In this document: positions 1 to 7,800 of the stretch, piece by piece | Position numbering within the stretch: the first letter of the stretch is position 1 | Layout of the letters: the number at the start of each line of letters is the position of its first letter | Program-made: the position numbers and the translations under genes | The notes under the pieces: generated by a model | Database searches by the model: none | What the model was told of the DNA's origin: nothing | Seen by the model: the letters and a program-made list of their open reading frames with translations, nothing else | Source of the DNA: Iningainema tapete BLCC-T55 | GTDB taxonomy: Bacteria; Cyanobacteriota; Cyanobacteriia; Cyanobacteriales; Nostocaceae | NCBI RefSeq assembly: GCF_014698965.1 | Contig: NZ_JACXAE010000046.1 | Span: 1-64,000 of the forward strand | Reading direction: 5' to 3' | Length of the DNA: 64,000 nt

Positions 1-62
1 AAGCAATCTGGCTTAAAGTCACGGAAAAATTTCTTTTATATATTAGATAAACTTATCACCAA

Positions 63-374
63 TTAATCTGAAGACCCGATCTCTCGATCAAAGATCTCGC
101 GATTTTGCTCATAATAATCCCAAGCCGCACCAAGATCAGCCATAGTTAAGCCAGGATAGTTTGCCAATAATTCCTCGTCCGGCGCACCAAGTTTCCGATA
201 TGCCACCAAAGTCGATACCGGAATCCGCGTATTCCGAATCCGCGCCTGCCCTCCGCAAACTCCCGGTGTCATCTGAATTGGATTTTGTAACATCTGCACA
301 TAGGTTAAGGCTTGGTCAACTAGCTCCTCCGGCAGAGGCTCAATTACTTCGAGTAGTTGAGTCCTCTTACTCAT
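63..374 (-). CDS. DUF433 domain protein, antitoxin-like
   Basis: A 103-residue protein whose core (about residues 35-85) has the DUF433 pattern: TPGVCGGQARIRNTRIPV, then a segment ending in LLANYPGLTMADL and an AAWDYYEQNR helix. DUF433 proteins are small winged-helix-type proteins, often annotated as antitoxins of DUF433/DUF5615 (VapBC45-like) pairs. The usual partner would lie just downstream on the minus strand, that is below position 63, but only 62 bases are present and no convincing partner start is visible. The N-terminal MSKRTQLLEVIEPLPEELVD helix resembles cyanobacterial antitoxin N-termini that bind DNA or toxin. Family call is firm; antitoxin role is inferred. Confidence 0.8.
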   Translation of the reverse strand: MSKRTQLLEVIEPLPEELVDQALTYVQMLQNPIQMTPGVCGGQARIRNTRIPVSTLVAYRKLGAPDEELLANYPGLTMADLGAAWDYYEQNREIFDREIGSSD

Positions 375-438
375 GACAACAAAACTTTTTTCCTTTATTT
401 TATCCTAGCAATTGAATGTTTACAAATAAGTGGGATTG

Positions 439-612
439 CTATTGTTGAGATTTACGCCTAATCAAATCAGGCAAATCCTCAACATTTATGGGCTTGGCAG
501 TTGCTCTAATCCTATCTGATAGTTCGTAAAATGCTTCCTTATCTTCTGGATTTTGCAACACGTAAGCCCGTAATTGCGCTCTACTCATCGCTTTGAAATC
601 CTGTTCACTCAT
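439..612 (-). CDS. DUF6887-like small protein
   Basis: A 57-residue reading frame beginning MSEQDFKAMSRAQLRAYVLQ and containing NPEDKEAFYELSDR. This is the pattern of the short cyanobacterial DUF6887 family, normally encoded immediately behind a DUF6888 protein. Here the upstream neighbour on the same strand overlaps the ATG by a few bases, the arrangement expected of a translationally coupled pair, but that neighbour is frameshifted. Function unknown in the family; the pair is sometimes suspected to be a toxin-antitoxin-like module, which the sequence alone does not show. Confidence 0.65.
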   Translation of the reverse strand: MSEQDFKAMSRAQLRAYVLQNPEDKEAFYELSDRIRATAKPINVEDLPDLIRRKSQQ

Positions 613-809
613 AACTTACCTTTCCTTCTTTGTCAACTACTATATCAATTTCAACACAAGCCAAAATCACCAAGAAGCCATTCCGATCATCTATTGTGAC
701 TAAACTAATTGGTCTATTGCATTTTGGTTAGCTGGTAGCTCAATCGATACAACTGTTTAAGCTGTTGTGGTGTCGGTTCGTCCACTTGATCGCTGCCAAA
801 ATTATTCAC
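605..809 (-). pseudogene. Frameshifted DUF6888-like gene
   Basis: Reading from a GTG at 807-809, the frame gives a coding-like peptide containing EPTPQQLKQLYRLSYQLTKM and stops at a TAG (714-716). Shifting frame right there restores RPISLVTIDDRNGFLVIL followed by VEIDIVVDKEGKVSYE and a stop at 605-607 that overlaps the start of the downstream DUF6887-like gene. The join reads QLTKMQ[Y]RPISLV, as expected if one base was lost near 714. The combined product of about 67 residues matches the size and order of DUF6888 proteins. A sequencing error would produce the same picture. Confidence 0.55.
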
Positions 810-952
810 CAAATCTCTCTACCAGTTTTTTACGTAATTGTAGCAATTTTTTAGACAAATTGAGTCAGGGTATAATTTAAGTATAACAGCTTAATTTATG
901 ACCATATTAATAAATTTTTCTAAATAAATTTCAAATTTTGCGTAAATCTTCT

Positions 953-1083
953 GTAAGTAAGTAGGTAAAATTAAATATAAAATAAACTCTACGTTTGTAG
1001 CGCTTAAGCGCTCAGGGCGTAGCTGATAAGGGCTTCAGCCCTTACTACAAACTTTCATTTATTTACGCCTACCTACTTACTGT
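953..1083. repeat. MITE-like element with terminal inverted repeats
   Basis: A stretch of about 130 bp bounded by GTAAGTAGGTA (957-967) on the left and its complement TACCTACTTAC (1070-1080) on the right. Inside lies the palindrome AAGGGCTTCAGCCCTT (about 1028-1043) and a CGCTTAAGCG palindrome (about 1001-1010). No coding capacity. The size, terminal inverted repeats and internal palindromes fit a small non-autonomous element of the kind common in Nostocales intergenic DNA. The rest of the 840-1200 gap holds nothing I can recognise. Confidence 0.5.
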
Positions 1084-1201
1084 AAAAAAACTAAAAAGTA
1101 GGCTCAACTCAGAGCTTGCACCATATTTTCCACCGTTCAAGAAATAAATTCTGGGGGCTACGATCTCAAGTATGCGATATAGCTGACTACGTAACTCTTT
1201 C

Positions 1202-1252
1202 AGTCCGTTTTAACGGACTTGAGCTGTTAGCCTTAAACTTCAGTTTAAGGCA
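1202..1252 (+). repeat. Double-hairpin repeat, copy 1
   Basis: First hairpin AGTCCGTTTTAACGGACT (1202-1219), linker TGAGCTGTTAG, second hairpin CCTTAAACTTCAGTTTAAGG (1231-1250). The same two-hairpin layout with the GCTATTAG-type linker recurs at 18746-18796 and, on the other strand, at 62392-62442. Stem sequences differ between copies but pairing is kept. It sits in the 5' region of the adhesin gene starting at 1285. Confidence 0.6.
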
Positions 1253-1284
1253 TACTGTGAATAAATGAATACAGGAGGAGTAAA

Positions 1285-3966
1285 ATGTCTATTTTGAGAA
1301 GAACTCGTTGGATATGGGTATTAGGTATTCTTATAAGTAGTTTCAGTGTGTATGCCAATTTTGCTCATGCGCAAATAAGGGAAGATGGCACTTTACCAAA
1401 TAATTCGAGCGTCACATTAGAAGGTAATATCTTCAACATCACAGGTGGAACCACTGCGGGAAGTAATTTATTTCACTCTTTCTCTGAGTTTTCTGTCCCT
1501 AATAACAGCATAGCTTGGTTTCAAAATGCTACAAATATTCAAAATATTATTAGTCGAGTAACAGGTGGATCAATATCTAATATTGATGGCACAATTCTTA
1601 CTAATGGTACAGCCAACCTGTTTCTAATTAATCCTAGAGGGATTGTTTTTGGACAGAATGCCAGTTTGAATGTAGATGGTTCGTTTATTGCCAGTACGGC
1701 GAGTAGTCTCCAATTTGCTGATGGCTCCCAATTCAGTACTAATACTGCTCAATCGACACCCCTACTCACTATTAGTGCGCCAATAGGTCTACAATTTGGA
1801 GAAAATCCGGGAAGCATACAAAATCAATCGCAAACAAAGGTGCGTATAGATAACCGAGATTTTACAATAGGTCTACTAGGAACGCCAGGTAAAACTTTGG
1901 CACTTGTAGGCGGTGATATTACACTTACAGGTGGAAACCTAACTGCACCGGGAGGAAGGATTGAACTAGGAAGCGTCGGTAGCAATAGTTTAGTCAACCT
2001 AAGTCCAATCACTCAAGGCTGGAGTTTAGGATATGAAGGAGTACAAAACTTTCAAGATATTACACTTTCCCAGGCTCAAGTAACAACAAGTAGTCCAGAT
2101 GGTAGTGGCGATATCCAAGTGCAGGGTAGGAATCTAACGCTTACAGATGGTTCAAGGATTATAACTAGTGCCTTAGGCTCTAAGCCAGTAGGAAATTTGA
2201 CTGTGAATGCTTCAGATTCGGTGAGTTTAACACAAAGAGAAAATTTCTCTCTCTCCGGCTTAATAACTGAAGCATTAGGTAGTGGTAATGGCGGTAATTT
2301 GACGATTAAAACAGGAAATTTAATTGTTCAAGATGGGGCATTTGTGAGAACGGGTAATGAACAAAACAGCACTGGTGCTGCGGGTAATTTAACTGTAGAA
2401 GCCCCCTTCATACAACTTACTGGAACGTCACCTCTACTAACTCTTCCTAACCAGATTACCCAATTGCCCAGCCAATTATCTACGGTTGCCTTCGGTTTAG
2501 GATCTGCAGGAGACTTAACGATTAAGACTAACCAATTAATTGTTCAAGATGGGGGAGCAATTTCAACAGCTGTTGTACCACCACTAAGAACGAGTGTAAA
2601 TCGACCAAATCCAACGACGGGAGGGACTTTAACTGTAGAAGCCCCAAATGGTTCTGTAGAATTAAGTGGAACATCAAAAGATGGTGGTATTCCTAGTATT
2701 TTGATTTCTGGTAATTCAGCAGGGGGAAATGGAGGAGACTTGACAATTAACACGGGAAGGTTAAGTGTTACAGATGGAGCAGTAATCCTAACTAGTGCTT
2801 TCCCTCAAGGGCAGGCAGGAAATTTAACTGTAAATGCTTCTGAATCAGTAACTCTAAGTGGAGTTGCCTCTTTACCTTTAAATGTGGATATTTTAGAGGC
2901 ATTGATAAGAGTACCTAGAAATTTTTTGCCAGAAATTTTCACAGTAATACAAGATCGATCTGTGAGCAGCTTAGTTTCTGGGACTCGCAGTACTCAACCA
3001 TCTGCAAACATCAAGATTACAACTCCTAGTTTAATTGTCAAAGATCAAGCTCAAGTATTTGCGAACAATATAGGGCAAGGAGATGCAGGTAACATTGACG
3101 TTACTGCTGGTTTAATTCAGCTAGATAATCAAGCACTGTTTAGAGCTGAAACGAGATTTGGTGGTCAAGGTGGTAATATTACGCTGTCAAACTTGAATTT
3201 GTTAGCGTTGCTTAATGGTAGTCGGATATCTACTACCGCAGGGCTTGAAGGAGCAGGAGGAAATGGTGGTAACATCACAATTAATGCACCTAATGGCTCT
3301 GTCGTTGCCGTTCCCAATCAAAATAGCGACATCACCGCTAATGCTTTCTCCGGAGCTGGTGGTAGAATCGAAATCAACTCTCTAGGTGTTTTTGGCATAG
3401 AAGAACGTAGTCAAGAAGACTTGAGGGGTTTGTTGAGAACCACTGACCTAAACCTATTACCTGAACGATCACCAACTAATGATATTACAGCATTTTCTGC
3501 TACAAATCCGGTTTTAAATGGTCAAGTAACAATAAATACCCCAGATGTAGACCCTAGTCGGGGATTAGTGCAACTACCGGAAGTTGTGGTAAATACCCCA
3601 GAGCTAGTTGCCTCTGGCTGTGCCGCCTTTGCAGACGTTGGGGGTAGTAGCTTCACCGTGACTGGGCGCGGTGGTTTACCTCTGAGTCCGGATCAACCTC
3701 TCAGTAATGATGTAGTTTGGACTGATACTCGTTTGCCCATCGGCAATGGTGAGAATCAAAGAGTGTCAAATACTACTACACACCAAAAACCACAAAAGAA
3801 CGATTCTCCTGCACAGAGGTTTCGCCAACACACAGCTACAGGCGATCGCATTACCATGACACCTGCTACAGGTTGGGTATTTAATGGTAAAGGAGAAGTA
3901 ACGCTAATTTCTTCTGCATCTAACGCTACTATAGGAACTACTCCTACTAGTTGCGCCAAACAGTAA
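1285..3966 (+). CDS. Filamentous haemagglutinin-type secreted adhesin (TpsA-like)
   Basis: An 893-residue secreted protein. A signal peptide (residues 1-30, ending YANFAHAQ) precedes the filamentous haemagglutinin N-terminal (two-partner secretion) domain at about 31-175, with the diagnostic NLFLINPRGIVFGQNASLNV stretch. The rest is a repetitive beta-helix made of GNLTI / GGNLTIKTG / VQDGA type turns, ending in a cyanobacterial C-terminal block with GCAAFADVGGSSFTVTGRGG and PLSNDVVWTDTR. Such proteins are exported by a TpsB (ShlB/FhaC) outer-membrane pore; none is encoded in this window. The ATG has a strong ribosome binding site (AGGAGG seven bases upstream). Its C-terminal block is closely shared with the large adhesin at 4882-9555, so the two are paralogues. 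Confidence 0.88.
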   Translation: MSILRRTRWIWVLGILISSFSVYANFAHAQIREDGTLPNNSSVTLEGNIFNITGGTTAGSNLFHSFSEFSVPNNSIAWFQNATNIQNIISRVTGGSISNIDGTILTNGTANLFLINPRGIVFGQNASLNVDGSFIASTASSLQFADGSQFSTNTAQSTPLLTISAPIGLQFGENPGSIQNQSQTKVRIDNRDFTIGLLGTPGKTLALVGGDITLTGGNLTAPGGRIELGSVGSNSLVNLSPITQGWSLGYEGVQNFQDITLSQAQVTTSSPDGSGDIQVQGRNLTLTDGSRIITSALGSKPVGNLTVNASDSVSLTQRENFSLSGLITEALGSGNGGNLTIKTGNLIVQDGAFVRTGNEQNSTGAAGNLTVEAPFIQLTGTSPLLTLPNQITQLPSQLSTVAFGLGSAGDLTIKTNQLIVQDGGAISTAVVPPLRTSVNRPNPTTGGTLTVEAPNGSVELSGTSKDGGIPSILISGNSAGGNGGDLTINTGRLSVTDGAVILTSAFPQGQAGNLTVNASESVTLSGVASLPLNVDILEALIRVPRNFLPEIFTVIQDRSVSSLVSGTRSTQPSANIKITTPSLIVKDQAQVFANNIGQGDAGNIDVTAGLIQLDNQALFRAETRFGGQGGNITLSNLNLLALLNGSRISTTAGLEGAGGNGGNITINAPNGSVVAVPNQNSDITANAFSGAGGRIEINSLGVFGIEERSQEDLRGLLRTTDLNLLPERSPTNDITAFSATNPVLNGQVTINTPDVDPSRGLVQLPEVVVNTPELVASGCAAFADVGGSSFTVTGRGGLPLSPDQPLSNDVVWTDTRLPIGNGENQRVSNTTTHQKPQKNDSPAQRFRQHTATGDRITMTPATGWVFNGKGEVTLISSASNATIGTTPTSCAKQ

Positions 3967-4027
3967 AAGCAACGGTTTCTAGGCAATAGTATAATCGGAA
4001 CAGCACTCTTGGGGTCTTATTTCAAAA

Positions 4028-4384
4028 ATGGTGACACTAAATGTACCGCAATCCCAGCCATCTGCAAATTTTCAAGTAACAATTTTACTGGAAAGTCTTG
4101 CCTCCGGAAATGTTGCTGCTTCTATATTCGAGTTGCCCGACTGTCGAGTAGAAGCCCAAACACGAGCAGAAGCTATTACCCAAATTAAAGCTGCATTTTT
4201 AGAACGACTTAAGCATATTGAAACAATCTCGTGGGATGTGCCAGTTCAGGCTTCAGAACCTGCCTGGATGAAATTTGCGGGTGTTTTCAAATCCGATTCA
4301 GATTTTCAGGAAATTATGCAGAAAATTCGCGCCGAGCGAAATAGTAATGATGAATCTGAAGTTGACCCTTCTTATTATTTGTAA
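4028..4384 (+). CDS. Antitoxin-like protein of a VapBC-type pair
   Basis: A 118-residue protein with a degradative-antitoxin look: an N-terminal beta region containing ASGNVAASIFELPDCRVEAQ, then a helix with TRAEAITQIKAAFLERL, and a charged C-terminus (EIMQKIRAERNSNDESEVD). It ends 11 bases before a PIN-domain gene, the order antitoxin-then-toxin expected for VapBC operons. The N-terminal half is HicB-like in pattern (surface strand plus RAEAI helix). The antitoxin assignment rests mainly on the neighbour. Confidence 0.6.
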   Translation: MVTLNVPQSQPSANFQVTILLESLASGNVAASIFELPDCRVEAQTRAEAITQIKAAFLERLKHIETISWDVPVQASEPAWMKFAGVFKSDSDFQEIMQKIRAERNSNDESEVDPSYYL

Positions 4385-4395
4385 AGGGATTTTTA

Positions 4396-4818
4396 GTGTC
4401 TCTATATATTTTGGATACTGACCATGTCTCATTGATTCTGTACAATCATCCCTTAGTTATTGCAAACGCTGCCCAACATCAAATTGCAGTTACAGTAATT
4501 ACGGTTCAAGAACTTTTCAATGGGTGGGTCGGCAGAATCAATGATCCCTCACTAGTAAATAATTTGCCAGCCCTCTACACAAAACTTTGGACAACCGTGA
4601 AATATCTTCAAACGGTTGAGATGCTAGATTTCACTCCACAAGCTGACACTTGTCTCAAGCAATTGCTAAAAGATCACCCACCCCTGCGAAAAAATCGCCT
4701 GCAAAAAGATATGCGAATTGCAGCAATTGTGTTATCGCTCAATGCCACACTTGTCACACGTAACCAACGAGATTTTGAGCAAGTACCCAATCTTGCAATT
4801 ATAGATTGGACACTTTAA
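4396..4818 (+). CDS. vapC: VapC-type PIN-domain ribonuclease toxin
   Basis: A 140-residue PIN-domain protein. The first catalytic acid is in YILDTDHVSLIL (D at about 7-9), the second in ITVQELFNGW (E), and the C-terminal acidic cluster lies in LQKDMRIAAIVLSLNATLVTRNQRDFEQVP. PIN toxins of this family cleave RNA (often tRNA or rRNA) under control of a VapB antitoxin, here the gene ending 11 bases upstream. The start is a GTG (4396). The module sits between two paralogous adhesin genes. Confidence 0.85.
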   Translation: MSLYILDTDHVSLILYNHPLVIANAAQHQIAVTVITVQELFNGWVGRINDPSLVNNLPALYTKLWTTVKYLQTVEMLDFTPQADTCLKQLLKDHPPLRKNRLQKDMRIAAIVLSLNATLVTRNQRDFEQVPNLAIIDWTL

Positions 4819-4881
4819 ATATTATTGAGCATCCGTATTGAGCAATCGCGCAAAGGGGTGCGTTGCGACTTCATCATCTCT

Positions 4882-7800
4882 CTATTTCTGAGAGCGATTA
4901 GGGCAGGTAGAAGAAGTGGAAGTAAAAGGAATAGTATTATTTGACACAGATGAAATCAGTGTTACTTCTCCTTTGCCGTTAAATACCCAACCTGTAGCGG
5001 GTACAATTGCCACAGTTTGAGATTGAGACGATGGTTTTACAGTGGGTGTCTTGGCTCCTTGCTGCTGCGTGGTAGCTGGAATACGAGTATCCGACCAAAC
5101 TACATCATTACTGAGGGGTTGATCGGGGCTAAGAGGTAAACCTCCACGCCCTGTGACAGTGAAGCTACTACCTCCTTCGCTTGCAAAGGCAGCACAACCA
5201 GAGGCAATTAACCCTGGGGTATTTACCACAGCTTCCGGTAGTTGCACCAATCCCCGACTGGGGTCTACATCAGGGGTGTTTATTGTTACTTGACCATCTA
5301 AAATCGGACTTGTGGCAGAAATTGCTGTGATGTCGTTAGTTAGAGAATTTTCAGGTTTTAATAGATTTGGGTCACTGGTTCCAAGTAAACGAGCTAAGTC
5401 TTGTTGACTACGTTCTTCTATACCAAAAACACCGAGAGAGTTAATTTTGATTATGCCTCCAGAACCCGAAACAGCATTAGCAGTGATGTCGCTATTTTCT
5501 TGTGGAACCGCAATGATGAAGCCAGACGGGGTATTAATGGTGATATTCCCGCCATTGCCACCAGCGTTAGTTGAAATTCTACTTTGATTTCGCAGCAGCA
5601 GTAAGTCTTGGATCTGCAAATCAATATTGCCACCATCTGCGACTCCGGCTTCTCCTTTAATTGTACTTTGATTCAAAAAAACATCTCCTGCTCGCAGTTG
5701 AATATCACCTGCTTTACCTGGTTTCGTACTATTGTCGCTCCTGCCAGTTGAAGAAACGGAGATGCTGGAGCGATCGCGCAGTATCAACCCTCGTTCAAGT
5801 TGTAGAATTAAATTTCCCCCTTGACCAATGCTAAAAGAATCGCTAATAATGTTACTGTTGTCCAGTTCTAAAGAGTTAGCACTTAGGGTTAGTTGACCAG
5901 CATTACCGACACTTTCTGTACCGATGCCAATTCGCCCTCTGTTTCTTAACACAATGCCATCATCAGCTGTGAGAATTATTTCTCCTGCTTTGCCAGAGCC
6001 TCGTGTAACGCTGCTTAAACCACTAAACCGATCGCTATCGTAGTCTAGATCGTTACTAAAAACCACTGACTTAGCTTTGATTTCAGTACGTCCGGCATTA
6101 CCTGTACTGTTACCCAATGTACTATTTACAATATTGCTGTTATTATTCAGTACGAGGGAATTGGTGACTGTGAGCTTGATATCTCCTGCATTTCCACTGC
6201 CACCCGTTTCGCTAGTGATGTTGCCGTTTTGGAAGTTAATTGCATCGGCAGTAATGTTCCAAGAGCCGGCATTGCCTGTATTGTTGATGATAGTGTTATT
6301 ATTGATTCTGTCGATTCCGGTATCGTTACCCAATCCGCTATTTTGAATTGTTAATGAGCCAGTCTTAATGGTAATCGATCCCGCGTTGCCTGCTCCCAAT
6401 GTGCTGCTATTTAAACCACTTCTGTCAATAAGAATATTGGGGGCATCAATGGTAACGTCTCCGGCATTACCCTTGATGTTTGTGTCTATTTGATTACTGG
6501 TGTCACGTCTCCTAGCAGTAGTAGTGATTCCGCCACCATCTACTAGTGAAACTGATTTGGCAGTCACAATGACCTTTCCGGCATTACCATCACTCTTAGT
6601 GATGCTTTGAAGATCGCCTTTTTTTAGGTTGATGTTTGAACGAGAGTTAATTGTGACATTTCCAGCATTACCTTTACCTGAGGTGTTACTGCTGATAATA
6701 CCATTATCAACATCAAGAGAACCAACCTTAATGTTAATGCCTCTAGTATTACCATTACCAGTAGTCTCAGTATTAATACCCGCTCCAGGAAGAAGGTTGA
6801 GAGAGTTAGCATTGATTGAGATTAACCCTGCATCCCCATTGTTAGAAGTTTTGCTGTTGATACTACCACTTCTAATTGATACAGAGTCAGCAGTGATATT
6901 AATGGGTGCGGTGATCGCACTGTTGTTATTGCTACTAATTCCAAAGCCTTCGAGTGAAACAGAACCCCCTGCCGTTGCCGTGAATGCTCCTCCCCCAGTC
7001 TCAACTGAACCGTCGCTGAAGCTCATCTTCCCCGTACCAGAACCTTCTTTACCTGCTTGCAGTGCTACGTCGAAGCGATTGTTGTTCTGTGTGAGATTTC
7101 CTTTGATGGTAATATCTTTACCAGAAGAGATAGTGATTGAATTTGCTGTGTTCAGACTGGAGTTAGTGTTGTTGCTACTAATTCCAAACCCTTGTATTGA
7201 CACAGAATCCCCAGCCTTTGCTGTGAATGCTCCTCCTCTAGTCGTAACTGAACCACCGCTCAAGTTTACATTCCCCGTACCAGAACCTTCTTTACCTGCT
7301 TGCAGTACTACGTCGAGAATATTGTTTGATGTGATACCAAAACCTCTGATAGTAATATCTTTACCAGAAGAGATATTGAGAGGATTTGACCTATTTTCAC
7401 TGTCAGTGTTACTACTAATTCCCAGGCTATCTAGTAACACATTGCCTGTAGCCGTTACCGTGAATGCTCCTCCCTTGGTTTCGGTACCACCACCACTGAA
7501 GCTCACATTTCCACTACCAGAACCGTCTTGACCTGCTTTTAGCAATAAGTCAAGGCGATTATTATTAGATCTGATGTTAGAATTTATCAGGTTAATCTCA
7601 TTGCCAGCGATCGCAATAGGAATTGAGTTGCTCACACTGGCACTGTTGCTGAAAATTCCAAAGCTTTCTAACGAAACAGAACCTCCAGCCGTTGCTGTAA
7701 ATCCTCCTCCCCCAGTTTCAACTGAAGTATCGCCCAGGCTCACATGACCTGCTGCTGTTACTGTGAATGTTCCTCCCCTAGTTTCAATTCTTTCTCCACC

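Noticed and set aside
6629-7531. Long open frame of 300 codons on the plus strand inside the large adhesin gene
   Set aside because: It is the antisense of the adhesin repeats, rich in Leu/Pro/Val because the coding strand is rich in Asn/Gly/Ser; no ribosome binding site and no recognisable domain.
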